Source of the DNA: Aliiroseovarius sp. F20344
Lineage (GTDB): Bacteria; Pseudomonadota; Alphaproteobacteria; Rhodobacterales; Rhodobacteraceae
Direction: 5' to 3'
Assembly: GCF_023016155.1 (NCBI RefSeq)
Contig: NZ_JALKBG010000008.1
Location: 994,501-1,058,500 of the forward strand
DNA length: 64,000 bases
The translations under genes and the position numbers were made by a program. The notes under the pieces were generated by a model. The model did no database searches, had not been told where the DNA came from, and worked only from the letters and a program-made list of their open reading frames with translations. Within the stretch, counting starts at the first letter, position 1; each line of letters starts with the position of its first letter. Of this stretch, positions 16,880 through 24,823 are shown piece after piece.

Positions 16880-17878
16880 ATGAGCAAAACGCCGCATTTT
16901 CCGCCTCCGCCTCCAATCCCCGAGAAGACCCGCCTGTTCCAACGAACCCCTCCGGCAATCTTCCCGCCGATCATGGGGCTGTTCGGGCTGGGTCTGGCAT
17001 GGCGCCGCGCCGCTGAAGGCTTTGGCGTTCCAGCGGCCTTTGGGGATATGATCCTTGGGGCTGTCACGCTTCTTTATCTATTTTGCCTCGTAGCTTACGT
17101 GGCAAAGTTTATGCAAAGACCCGCCACATTCTTTGAGGATCTGAAAATCCTGCCGGGACGTGCAGGCATCGTCGCCCTGGCGCTTTCAGGATACCTTATG
17201 GCGACCACGGTGGTTCCCTTTTCAACGACTTTGGCAGGCGTGATTTTCGGCTTGGCGCTGGCCGTGCATGTGGTTGTCGCCCTGCGCGTCGCCTACACTT
17301 TGATCACCGGCCCGATTGAGGCACGATCGGTCACCCCGGTCTGGCATCTGCTCTTTGTAGGTTTCATCATTAGCCCGCTGGCGGCACTGTCTTTGGGGCT
17401 TTACGCCTATTCGACCACCGTGTTTTGGGTCAGCCTTGCCATCGCGGTCGCGATCTGGGGCGCCAGCCTTGCGCAGTTCGTGCGGGCAAGTGTACCCGCG
17501 CCCTTGCGTCCGCTTCTTGCCATCCATCTGGCCCCGGCAAGCGTTCTGGGAACGGTCGCCTTTCTTATTGGACAGCCGCTGATGGGGATTATCCTGGGGC
17601 TTCTGGCTGTGTTGATTGCCTCGGTTCTGATCCTGCGCGCGCGCTGGCTAGCAGAAGCTGGCTTCAGCCCACTCTGGGGGGCGTTTACCTTCCCGCTCGC
17701 TGCCTTTGCGACACTGCTTCAGATGCTGAACCTTGTGGTGGCGTCGGACCTTTTGCGCATCCTATCAGGCCTTGTGCTTGTGGCCGCCACGCTGATCATC
17801 CCACCCATTGCCTACAAGGTGCTCATGATGTGGTCCAAGGGCGTGTTGGCGGTGAAAACCAACGCCGCTCAGGCCTAG
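16880..17878 (+). CDS. SLAC1/TehA (TDT) family transporter
   Basis: An integral membrane protein of 332 residues with about ten hydrophobic segments, of the tellurite-resistance/C4-dicarboxylate transporter (TDT, SLAC1-fold) family; IFPPIMGLFGLGLAWRRA is the typical opening. Members pass anions such as malate, tellurite or chloride, and this one's substrate is unknown. ATG 16880 has an AAAGGA site; the frame upstream is not hydrophobic and not conserved. A second family member lies at 55.0-56.0 kb. The TAG stop overlaps the convergent YjbR gene stop in CTAG. Confidence 0.85.
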   Translation: MSKTPHFPPPPPIPEKTRLFQRTPPAIFPPIMGLFGLGLAWRRAAEGFGVPAAFGDMILGAVTLLYLFCLVAYVAKFMQRPATFFEDLKILPGRAGIVALALSGYLMATTVVPFSTTLAGVIFGLALAVHVVVALRVAYTLITGPIEARSVTPVWHLLFVGFIISPLAALSLGLYAYSTTVFWVSLAIAVAIWGASLAQFVRASVPAPLRPLLAIHLAPASVLGTVAFLIGQPLMGIILGLLAVLIASVLILRARWLAEAGFSPLWGAFTFPLAAFATLLQMLNLVVASDLLRILSGLVLVAATLIIPPIAYKVLMMWSKGVLAVKTNAAQA

Positions 17879-18234
17879 CCGTTGGCCTGATCCTCAAAAG
17901 GGGGCAGGGCGGCTTGCGCCTTTTTGGTCAGGCTGCCCCGGATCAACGCGTAGGAGCGATGAATGCGGTGGGTTAGCTCCGCTTCATCCGCATCAAAGGG
18001 TAGGTTCACCCATGAGCGGTGGAAATAGGGGGCTTTTACGCCGACGCCCGCTTCGATTAACATCGTGGCAGTCTCGATATCCGGGGTTTTCACAGAAATC
18101 CCGGGTGTCTTTGCGCCAATGGCCGCAAAAATCTTACCGCCAATCTTCCACACATCATGACCGGGGCCAAAAGGCTCGGACCATTCTGCGCCCGGAAGCG
18201 CGTTACAAATCGTTTTCACTTGGTCACGTGTCAT
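17875..18234 (-). CDS. MmcQ/YjbR family protein
   Basis: A 119-residue protein of the MmcQ/YjbR family, a double-wing fold sometimes described as DNA-binding but with no settled function. The family pattern is clear: ALPGAEWSEPFGPGHDVWKIGGKIFA at the start, then SVKTPD, and APYFHRSWVNLPFDAD. It is divergent from the cysS leader region and convergent with the TDT transporter, with a 4-base stop overlap. Confidence 0.92.
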   Translation of the reverse strand: MTRDQVKTICNALPGAEWSEPFGPGHDVWKIGGKIFAAIGAKTPGISVKTPDIETATMLIEAGVGVKAPYFHRSWVNLPFDADEAELTHRIHRSYALIRGSLTKKAQAALPPFEDQANG

Positions 18235-18279
18235 GGGATCACGCTAACAGGCTTGGCAGAGGCAGGGAAGGGTGCTAGC

Positions 18280-18333
18280 GTGCGCGACATGAAACGGAAA
18301 AGCATCATCATTATTTGCTGCATTACCTGCTGA
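18280..18333 (+). CDS. Putative cysteine-rich leader peptide upstream of cysS
   Basis: A 17-codon reading frame, MRDMKRKSIIIICCITC, starts at GTG 18280 seven bases after AAGGG (18268-18272) and ends at TGA 18331-18333. An internal in-frame ATG at 18289 is an alternative start. Three of its last five codons are TGC (Cys), 93 bases before the start of the gene that charges tRNA-Cys. Cys codons are rare, so this clustering is unlikely to be chance. The arrangement is that of a leader peptide on which ribosomes pause when charged tRNA-Cys is low. The function is inference; nothing here shows it is translated. Confidence 0.6.
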   Translation: MRDMKRKSIIIICCITC

Positions 18334-18341
18334 GATACTCA

Positions 18342-18391
18342 GGCGGGCCGTTCTTCTATTCCATACATGTCAGGAACTTGCTAAGCCCGCC
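18342..18391 (+). promoter_or_regulatory. GC-rich hairpin between the cysteine leader and cysS
   Basis: GGCGGGC (18342-18348) is the exact complement of GCCCGCC (18385-18391), and inside it GTTC (18350-18353) can pair with GAAC (18374-18377). There is no T-run, so it is not an intrinsic terminator. The first arm begins 8 bases after the leader stop codon, close enough for a ribosome paused on the TGC codons to cover it. An alternative small stem CCCG/CGGG uses the second arm. Confidence 0.5.
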
Positions 18392-18426
18392 GCGGGAACA
18401 CCTATGCGCGGACGCACGAGGATAAC

Positions 18427-20067
18427 ATGACGGACATCAAGCTTTACAACACGATGGCGCGGGCGAAGCAGGACTTCATCCCGATCGACCCCAATAACGT
18501 GCGCATGTATGTCTGTGGGCCGACGGTCTATGACCGCGCCCATCTGGGTAACGCGCGCCCGGTTGTGGTGTTTGATGTGCTTTATCGCCTGCTGCGCCAT
18601 GTCTATGGGCCGGATCACGTGACCTATGTGCGCAACTTCACCGACGTGGATGACAAGATCAACGCAACCGCGTTGGCGCGTAAGGAAGCGGGCGCGGCGG
18701 GCACGCTTGAGGAACTGGTTCACGAACGCTCGAACGAGACGATCGACTGGTATCTGAACGACATGCGCGCGCTTGGGGCGATGGACCCGGATCAAATGCC
18801 CCGCGCGACCGAGTTTATCGGGCCGATGATCGACATGATCGAGGATCTGATCGCTAAGGGCCACGCCTACCCAGATGGGGCAGGGCATGTGCTGTTCTCG
18901 GTCAAAAGCTACGAGGATTACGGCCAACTGTCCGGTCGCTCGGTCGATGACATGATCGCCGGCGCACGTGTCGAGGTCGCGGATAACAAGCGCGACCCGA
19001 TGGACTTCGTGCTGTGGAAGCCGTCCACCGATGATCTGCCCGGCTGGGACAGCCCGTGGGGCCGAGGCCGCCCCGGTTGGCATATCGAATGCTCGGCGAT
19101 GAGCCACGACCTGCTGGGCGCGTCTTTTGACATACACGGTGGCGGCAATGACCTTCAGTTCCCGCACCATGAAAACGAGATTGCCCAGTCGAAATGCAGC
19201 CATCCCGATGCAGGCTTCGCGAATTACTGGCTTCACAACGAGATGCTACAGGTCGAGGGCAAGAAGATGTCCAAGTCTCTGGGGAATTTCTTCACCGTAC
19301 ATGATCTGCTGGAGCAAGGTGTGCCTGGCGAAGTGATCCGCTTTGTCTTCCTTGGCACCCATTATCGCAAGCCGATGGATTGGACCGAGAAGAAACGGGC
19401 CGAGGCGGAAGCGACCCTAAAACGTTGGCGCAAGCTCACTGCCGGAATTGAACCCGGTCTTGTAAATCCAGATGTGCTTGCCGCTCTAGGGGACGATCTG
19501 AATACGGCTGGCGCAATCTCAGAACTCTATAAGTTAGAGAGGATCGTTAACCGGCAACAAGCAGTGCCAAATGAACCAATAGATTTGCACAAAGGTGTGC
19601 TTGCAAACTTCTTGGCTTCAGCTCAGGTGATGGGCTTGCTGACGGATGAAATGGGCGATTGGGTTGGTTCGAGCTCAAGAGATGCAGGTTATGAGGACAT
19701 CCTCGAAAACCTTTTAGTAATACGAACAGCTGCACGTGCAGCTAAAGATTGGTCGCGAGCTGATATCCTGCGTGATGGTTTCAAGAATGCGGGAATCCGT
19801 ATTGTTGATACACCTGATGGACCAAAGTGGTCCATCGAGCGCGATGAGTTGGATTCGCAGCCGTACTTTCACGCTGTCAGGTCTGCATATTCAAGCGGTG
19901 ATAAAGTTGCCTACGAAGAGCAGCTTCAGATCGCAAAACGCGCGGGCGTAATTTTTTCAGAAACCCAAGACCCAAGTGTCGCACCGGCATGGAGAGGGAA
20001 ACCTGATGCGGAATTCATCTTGGAGAAGTTGGAACTTCTGAGGTCCAAATTGGAGGGGCTGCAATGA
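18427..20067 (+). CDS. cysS: Cysteinyl-tRNA synthetase with C-terminal extension
   Basis: Charges tRNA-Cys with cysteine. Class I signatures are present: HLGN at residues 39-42, KMSKS in [13 protein letters not shown] near 278, and zinc ligands Cys30, the Cys of WHIECSAMS, and the HH of FPHHENE. At 546 residues it is about 75-80 longer than usual: the protein normally ends soon after the (D)GPKW stretch (~residue 460), here followed by a charged helical tail. From about base 19430 codon use becomes visibly more AT-rich than in the 5' part and in cimA, suggesting a mosaic gene. The ATG has GAGG five bases upstream, and the stop overlaps cimA (ATGA). Confidence 0.95.
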   Translation: MTDIKLYNTMARAKQDFIPIDPNNVRMYVCGPTVYDRAHLGNARPVVVFDVLYRLLRHVYGPDHVTYVRNFTDVDDKINATALARKEAGAAGTLEELVHERSNETIDWYLNDMRALGAMDPDQMPRATEFIGPMIDMIEDLIAKGHAYPDGAGHVLFSVKSYEDYGQLSGRSVDDMIAGARVEVADNKRDPMDFVLWKPSTDDLPGWDSPWGRGRPGWHIECSAMSHDLLGASFDIHGGGNDLQFPHHENEIAQSKCSHPDAGFANYWLHNEMLQVEGKKMSKSLGNFFTVHDLLEQGVPGEVIRFVFLGTHYRKPMDWTEKKRAEAEATLKRWRKLTAGIEPGLVNPDVLAALGDDLNTAGAISELYKLERIVNRQQAVPNEPIDLHKGVLANFLASAQVMGLLTDEMGDWVGSSSRDAGYEDILENLLVIRTAARAAKDWSRADILRDGFKNAGIRIVDTPDGPKWSIERDELDSQPYFHAVRSAYSSGDKVAYEEQLQIAKRAGVIFSETQDPSVAPAWRGKPDAEFILEKLELLRSKLEGLQ

Positions 20068-21683
20068 CCGAACGCCTCTATCTCTACGACACAACCCTGC
20101 GCGACGGGCAGCAAACGCAGGGCGTGCAGTTCTCGCTCACAGAAAAACAGCAGATTGCCGAGGCGCTGGACGTGCTTGGCGTGGACTATATCGAGGGCGG
20201 CTGGCCCGGCGCGAACCCCACGGACAGCGACTTTTTCGACGCCGCGCCCAAGACGCGCGCGACCTTCACTGCCTTTGGTATGACCAAGCGGGCAGGGTAC
20301 TCGGCAGAAAACGACGACGTGCTGGCAGGCGTGATGAATGCGGGCACCTCTGCGGTCTGTCTGGTGGGCAAAAGTCACGATTTCCACGTCACAACCGCGC
20401 TTGGCATCACGTTGGATGAGAACGTGGAAAACATCCGCGCAACAATGGCTTACATGGTCAAGGAGGGTCGCGAGGCACTCTATGATGCCGAGCATTTCTT
20501 TGATGGCTACAAGGCCAACCCTGACTATGCACTGACCTGTGTGAAAGCCGCCTATGACGCAGGCGCGCGCTGGGTTGTGCTGTGCGACACCAATGGCGGA
20601 ACGCTTCCCCATGAAGTGCACGAGATCACCAAGGCGGTGATCGCGGCAGGTATCCCGGGTGACCATCTGGGCATCCACACCCATGACGACACTGGCAATG
20701 CCGTGGCGTGTTCTCTGGCGGCTGTCGATGCGGGAGCGCGCCAGATCCAAGGCACGCTGAACGGGCTGGGGGAACGCTGCGGCAACGCCAATCTGGTGAC
20801 GTTGATCCCGACGCTTTTGTTGAAAGAACCCTATGCGAGCCAATTTGAAACCGGTGTTTCAAAGGACGCTCTTGAACGGATCACCATAATCTCGCGCCAG
20901 TTGGACGACATCCTGAACCGTGTCCCGAACAAATCCGCGCCTTTTGTCGGCGCGTCGGCCTTTGCACATAAGGCCGGGTTGCACGCGTCCGCGATCTTGA
21001 AGGACCCGACCACCTACGAACACATCCCACCCGAAACTGTGGGCAACACGCGTATCGTGCCCATGTCAAACCAAGCAGGGCAGTCAAATCTACGCGCGCG
21101 TTTGGCCGAGGCTGGGATCGAGGTCGAAAAGGGCGATCCGCGCCTTGGTGACATCCTGAATCGCGTGAAAGAGCTGGAAGACCAGGGTTATGCCTATGAC
21201 GGGGCACAAGCCTCGTTCGAGTTGGTTGCACGTGACGTTCTGGGTCAACTGCCGCAGTTCTTTGAAGTGAAACGCTACAAGGTCACCGTTGAGCGCCGCA
21301 AGAATAAGCGCAACCAAATGATAAGCCTGTCCGAGGCCATCGTTGTCGTGAAAATCGGCGATGACAAGAAGCTGTCGGTCTCGGAAAGCATGGACGCATC
21401 CGGCACCGATCGTGGCCCGGTGAACGCGCTGGCCAAGGCGCTGGCCAAGGATCTCGGCCCCTATCAAGCGATCATCGAAGACATGCAACTGGTTGATTTT
21501 AAAGTGCGTATCACCCAAGGCGGGACCGAAGCACAGACCCGCGTCATCATCGACAGCGAAGATGCAGCGGGCCACCGCTGGTCCACGGTCGGCGTCAGCC
21601 CAAACATCGTCGATGCGTCGTTTGAGGCACTTCTGGATGCGATCCACTGGAAACTTTTGCGCGACGGGGCCACCCCGGTATGA
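20064..21683 (+). CDS. cimA: Citramalate synthase
   Basis: Condenses acetyl-CoA and pyruvate to citramalate, the first step of threonine-independent isoleucine synthesis. The 539-residue length, the DTTLRDGQQ motif at residues 9-17, the [11 protein letters not shown] metal-binding stretch near 203 and a C-terminal LeuA-type allosteric domain (from ~residue 410, [16 protein letters not shown]) fit CimA rather than 2-isopropylmalate synthase. It overlaps cysS upstream and the phytoene-synthase-like gene downstream by ATGA junctions, so the three are one translation-coupled operon. Confidence 0.92.
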   Translation: MTERLYLYDTTLRDGQQTQGVQFSLTEKQQIAEALDVLGVDYIEGGWPGANPTDSDFFDAAPKTRATFTAFGMTKRAGYSAENDDVLAGVMNAGTSAVCLVGKSHDFHVTTALGITLDENVENIRATMAYMVKEGREALYDAEHFFDGYKANPDYALTCVKAAYDAGARWVVLCDTNGGTLPHEVHEITKAVIAAGIPGDHLGIHTHDDTGNAVACSLAAVDAGARQIQGTLNGLGERCGNANLVTLIPTLLLKEPYASQFETGVSKDALERITIISRQLDDILNRVPNKSAPFVGASAFAHKAGLHASAILKDPTTYEHIPPETVGNTRIVPMSNQAGQSNLRARLAEAGIEVEKGDPRLGDILNRVKELEDQGYAYDGAQASFELVARDVLGQLPQFFEVKRYKVTVERRKNKRNQMISLSEAIVVVKIGDDKKLSVSESMDASGTDRGPVNALAKALAKDLGPYQAIIEDMQLVDFKVRITQGGTEAQTRVIIDSEDAAGHRWSTVGVSPNIVDASFEALLDAIHWKLLRDGATPV

Positions 21684-22474
21684 GCGACGCCTATGATCCC
21701 ATCGCTTCCTGTGCTGAACAAGTCTACAAAGGCGACCCGGATCGGTTTCTGGCGACGATGAGCGGCACGGTGGAAGAGCGTAAACGCCTGTTTCCGCTCT
21801 ACGCGTTCAACCTTGAAGTCGCGCGCGCGCCCTACATGTCGCAAGAGCCGATGGTTTCGATGATCCGTTTGCAGTTTTGGCGCGATGTCGTGACCGCAGC
21901 CGTGGATGGCACAGAGGCACCGCGCCACGATGTGGCAACGCCTCTGTCGCAGTTGATCATCTGGGGGGATATGCGGGCCGCGCCTTTGCTGCGGATCATC
22001 GAAGCGCGCGAGGGGGAAGTACAGGGGGATCGCCCGCAAAATTTGGATGATATCCGCGCATATCTTCGCGCAACATCTGGGGCATTGATGCTGGCAGGTG
22101 GTCAGCTTTGCGGGATGACCGAATTTGCCGGGGATTATGAAATTGATACCGCCTTGGAAAATTTGGGCGAAGCCACGGGGGCGGCCAATTGGCTTTTGGC
22201 GCAACCTGCATTGAACAAGTCCGGTCGGGGCCATATGCCACCGAGTGATGATACGATCCGCCAGCTGTGTGATGCTGGGTTGAAGCAGTTCAAATCCGCG
22301 CGCAAAGCCCTTGGGCGGCAAGGAAACCCCGCGCTGCGCAGCGCTTGGCGGGCGCGGGCGATTTTGGCGCAAGCGGCCAAGCAGCCATCCTTGGTGGCAG
22401 AAGGCGCGCTTGGCAGCGCCGAGTTCACCCGGCGCGGCCATATGCTGTGGTTGGGTCTAACCCGTCGTTGGTAA
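21680..22474 (+). CDS. Squalene/phytoene synthase-like protein (NDUFAF6-like)
   Basis: A 264-residue protein of the trans-isoprenyl synthase fold. The fold-defining helices are present (FPLYAFNLEVARAP, RLQFWRDVV), but the Asp-rich DxxxD motifs of true phytoene synthases are not clear (ATSGALMLAGGQLCG replaces the usual second region). It more resembles the alphaproteobacterial group related to the mitochondrial complex I assembly factor NDUFAF6, so an enzymatic role in carotenoid synthesis should not be assumed. It is translation-coupled to cimA. Confidence 0.8.
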   Translation: MSDAYDPIASCAEQVYKGDPDRFLATMSGTVEERKRLFPLYAFNLEVARAPYMSQEPMVSMIRLQFWRDVVTAAVDGTEAPRHDVATPLSQLIIWGDMRAAPLLRIIEAREGEVQGDRPQNLDDIRAYLRATSGALMLAGGQLCGMTEFAGDYEIDTALENLGEATGAANWLLAQPALNKSGRGHMPPSDDTIRQLCDAGLKQFKSARKALGRQGNPALRSAWRARAILAQAAKQPSLVAEGALGSAEFTRRGHMLWLGLTRRW

Positions 22475-22486
22475 GCCCGCTTGTGG

Positions 22487-22651
22487 TCACCCGACATGCC
22501 ACCGTTGGTTCCACCGACGCAGCTCAGTCTTGGCGTCCCGAATCCGGTCGCATTCCCGTTGTTTGCCAGTGCGGATCGTAGGTTTCTGACCTTCGGTGTG
22601 ATGGTCCATCCGAGTCGCCGTTCGGAAGGAAGATGATAGTATTGAAAGCAT
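22487..22651 (-). CDS. Small basic protein, unknown function
   Basis: A 54-residue reading frame (MLSILSSSFRTATRM...RRWNQRWHVG) with an AAGGAG ribosome site seven bases before its ATG and a plausible promoter 35 bases further up. The protein is basic and rich in Arg, Lys and Thr, with no membrane segment or family that I recognise. It is divergent from the LysR gene, a position often held by a regulator's target. It could be missed by gene callers because of its size. It is not DUF1127, whose C-terminal signature is absent. Confidence 0.6.
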   Translation of the reverse strand: MLSILSSSFRTATRMDHHTEGQKPTIRTGKQRECDRIRDAKTELRRWNQRWHVG

Positions 22652-22685
22652 TTGCGGTCTCCTTCTCAAGGTGTTGATGTTCGTA

Positions 22686-22714
22686 AAATAAGGTTGAAAT
22701 TCTCGTTCAGGCAA
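22686..22714 (-). promoter_or_regulatory. Putative promoter of the 54-residue protein gene
   Basis: On the minus strand TTGCCT and TTATTT are separated by 17 bases, giving a transcription start near 22680 and a leader of roughly 25-30 bases before the AAGGAG ribosome site and ATG at 22651. Confidence 0.45.
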
Positions 22715-22733
22715 AGCAGTATGATTTTCATAT

Positions 22734-22750
22734 TGTAAGTAGAGGTTACA
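22734..22750 (+). promoter_or_regulatory. LysR-type binding site (TGTAA-N7-TTACA)
   Basis: A perfect 5-base inverted repeat with the T-N11-A pattern recognised by LysR-family regulators, ending two bases before the LysR ATG and lying about 20 bases upstream of the -35 of the divergent small gene. It would suit both autorepression and control of the small gene. Confidence 0.55.
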
Positions 22751-22752
22751 TA

Positions 22753-23637
22753 ATGGATTGGAGGTCTCTGCCATCCTTGGCCACGTTGCGCGCTTTCGAA
22801 GCCGCAGCCCGTCATCAAAACCTAAGTGGGGCGGCGCGCGAGCTAAACGTCACCCATGCCGCGATCAGCCAGCACGTGCGTCGGTTAGAGGAGGAGCTTG
22901 GCGAAGCACTTTTAACGCGACAAGGGCGCGGCATGGCGTTGACAGATGCAGGGCGTTTATTGGCTGAAACCCTCAGCACCGGGTTTGCAACAATCCAAGA
23001 TGGGGTCGATCAAGTCAGGCAACGTGGTTTGGACAGGGCGGTCCAGATCTCGGTGACGCCTGCATTTGCATCCCATTGGCTGATGCCACGGATCGGCGCG
23101 TTTTGGGCTGAATTTCCTGAGGTCAAGATCAACATAAATCCCAGTATGGAATTGATTGATCTGCGCCGGGATGGGGTCGACCTTGCGGTGCGCTATGGCG
23201 ATGGAAACTGGCCGGGGCTTGAGGCCGAGCTTTTGACGGATGGAGAGTTTGTCGTCGTGGCGCATCCCGATCTAGTGCAAGGGCGGCAAGTCGGTAAGCT
23301 GTCGGATTTGGTTGATCTGCCATGGGTCATGGAAACCCATATGATGGAACGCCGCCGTATTGTGGAGAAGGAAGGCATAGATCTAAGCGAAGTCGCTTTG
23401 ACAACCATGCAGACCAGCGGATTGGTCATGTCAGCTGTGACCGCAGGGCTTGGCGTTTCCGTACAGCCGAAATCCTTGGTGGAAGCGCAGATCGCAGCGG
23501 GAAATGTCGTATCGCTTCACCGGTTCACACAATGCGAGTTGGGCTACTACATTGTCACAAGACCGGGCGGCTTAACCGAGAACGCCGAGATCTTTCGAAA
23601 ATGGCTGCGGCGCAAAGGGGCTGAGGTTGCGAATTAG
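22753..23637 (+). CDS. LysR-family transcriptional regulator, GcvA type
   Basis: A 294-residue LysR regulator with an N-terminal winged helix-turn-helix (LRAFEAAARHQNLSGAARELNVTHAAISQHVRRLEEELG, residues ~12-50) and a two-lobed periplasmic-binding-protein-type effector domain (from ~residue 92, VQISVTPAFASHWLMPRIGAFW). The sequence style is that of the GcvA branch common in Rhodobacterales. The effector is unknown. An inverted repeat TGTAA-N7-TTACA lies immediately in front of the start and a small gene is divergent from it. Confidence 0.93.
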   Translation: MDWRSLPSLATLRAFEAAARHQNLSGAARELNVTHAAISQHVRRLEEELGEALLTRQGRGMALTDAGRLLAETLSTGFATIQDGVDQVRQRGLDRAVQISVTPAFASHWLMPRIGAFWAEFPEVKININPSMELIDLRRDGVDLAVRYGDGNWPGLEAELLTDGEFVVVAHPDLVQGRQVGKLSDLVDLPWVMETHMMERRRIVEKEGIDLSEVALTTMQTSGLVMSAVTAGLGVSVQPKSLVEAQIAAGNVVSLHRFTQCELGYYIVTRPGGLTENAEIFRKWLRRKGAEVAN

Positions 23638-23860
23638 CAAGCCGAGGCCAGTCTGTATGTGCAATTACATGCTGGCGATTGAAACGAGTCAACAAGGCAC
23701 AGTTTGGTATTGTTGTGCCAATCGTATCGTTCTTTCGGATGAGGTTTTGTATTTTCTTTGTTTCGCAGGGTGGTCAGGAAATCCACCACAGGTAGAGGGT
23801 GGATGCCTTTGCCTCTTATCCTATAGTCTGCGATATGAATTAGACTAAGGGCAAAGATAG

Positions 23861-24310
23861 ATGTGGGTCGTTTTCGGTTATGTGATCGGGACAGTGATAG
23901 GTGTTTTTTCGTCGCGTTTTCTTTCAGGAGTTCTGCACGGATGGTTTGATCTTGGTATGGGGCATAGCCTCGCCAAACTTGGGGTTCATGGAATATTTCT
24001 TTGGGTTATCCTCGGTTTGCTTCCTTCTGTTTTTGGGGCTGTGGGAGCGGGTTATGCGTTTTATCGAATGAAAGATCGCGTGGCGACGACCAGAGAGGTG
24101 AGGTCATATACTCTCGCGCTAGCAGTTTCATGTACTACTATCTTCTATCTGTTCATCATCCTAAGTGGCGCGTGGTTTGGATTGATTCAGGCAAATGCGT
24201 TTTTCATCATCGCCACGCTCACCATTCCGCCTGCGGTAACCATTTTGCTGTTCTGGATCGTGTTCCCATGGTCAGTTCGTTCATATCTTTTCCTGCGCCC
24301 CTATTGGTAA
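23861..24310 (+). CDS. Hypothetical membrane protein with about four helices
   Basis: No family recognised. The 149-residue protein has hydrophobic segments at roughly residues 3-25, 44-68, 83-103 and 110-133 with an amphipathic RMKDRVATTREV loop between the second and third. Codon use is more AT-rich than in flanking core genes, and the 223 bases before it hold no convincing gene. It sits next to a broken eda fragment, which suggests an inserted accessory stretch. The ATG has only a partial AAGGG site at a loose distance. Confidence 0.65.
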   Translation: MWVVFGYVIGTVIGVFSSRFLSGVLHGWFDLGMGHSLAKLGVHGIFLWVILGLLPSVFGAVGAGYAFYRMKDRVATTREVRSYTLALAVSCTTIFYLFIILSGAWFGLIQANAFFIIATLTIPPAVTILLFWIVFPWSVRSYLFLRPYW

Positions 24311-24349
24311 CAGGAAGAGGTTTGAGCCTTCTATGTTAGAAGTATGTGA

Positions 24350-24463
24350 TTAAGCCAGCACTGCTGCCTCAGCCGCCATTGTGCAGATCTCGTCCCAACC
24401 AACAGCACCAACAAAGTTCCTTGGCACGACCCAGGAACCGTCCATACATATGATCTTGGGTAG
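24350..24463 (-). pseudogene. Remnant of a second KDPG aldolase (eda) C-terminus
   Basis: Thirty-seven in-frame codons and a TAA stop match the C-terminal 38 residues of the intact Eda encoded at 24824-25465: GSWVVPRNF against GSWVAPGNL, GWDEI against DWDGI, and MAAEAAVLA against LAAEAATLTA, about 20 of 37 residues identical by eye. There is no start codon or N-terminal three quarters, and an in-frame stop lies a few codons upstream. The Dabb gene separates it from the intact copy. Confidence 0.75.
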
Positions 24464-24490
24464 TTTCGGTGGTTGCACGTTGCGGCTGGA

Positions 24491-24799
24491 TCAACACTCA
24501 AGGTCAAACACGATGATGCCGTCCGCACCTCCGACGCACAGCTCACATAGGCGCTGACCCAGTGCCTGATGTTTCGGATGATCTGCATAGTGCTGAAGCG
24601 CGGACTGATCTGTGAAACGAATGACGAATCCTGCCTTGAACGCCTGAGATTTCTGTTCGAAATCGCGGTTGGGACCGTGTTGGAAGCTTATCACGCCCGG
24701 AAAATCGGCACATAGATCAGCGAGGCCCTGAAGGACCTTTACTGTTTCGGCTGGATCTGCGTCAGGGCGAAATCGGCAAAAACCGCAGTGCAAAATCAT
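24491..24799 (-). CDS. Dabb (stress-responsive A/B barrel) domain protein
   Basis: A 102-residue dimeric alpha/beta-barrel domain protein: MILHCGFCRFRPD at the start, then FPGVISFQHGPNRDFEQKS and FVIRFTDQSALQHYADHPKHQAL are the family pattern. Functions in this family range from degradation enzymes to unknown stress proteins. It lies 24 bases after eda on the same strand, so it is likely cotranscribed with edd-eda. It is bordered on the other side by the eda remnant. Confidence 0.85.
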   Translation of the reverse strand: MILHCGFCRFRPDADPAETVKVLQGLADLCADFPGVISFQHGPNRDFEQKSQAFKAGFVIRFTDQSALQHYADHPKHQALGQRLCELCVGGADGIIVFDLEC

Positions 24800-24823
24800 G
24801 TGTTCTTGCCTTTCGGGAATTGA

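Noticed and set aside
21680-22474. Phytoene synthase for carotenoid biosynthesis (crtB)
   Set aside because: The two aspartate-rich catalytic motifs are not clear and no other carotenoid gene is present; it fits the NDUFAF6-like group better.
23627-23848. A 73-codon plus-strand frame after the LysR gene
   Set aside because: Begins inside the LysR stop region without a ribosome site, composition is not coding-like and contains runs of Cys and aromatic residues.
24331-24588. An 85-codon minus-strand frame overlapping the Dabb gene
   Set aside because: It is in a different frame from both the Dabb gene and the eda remnant, and shows no coding signal of its own.
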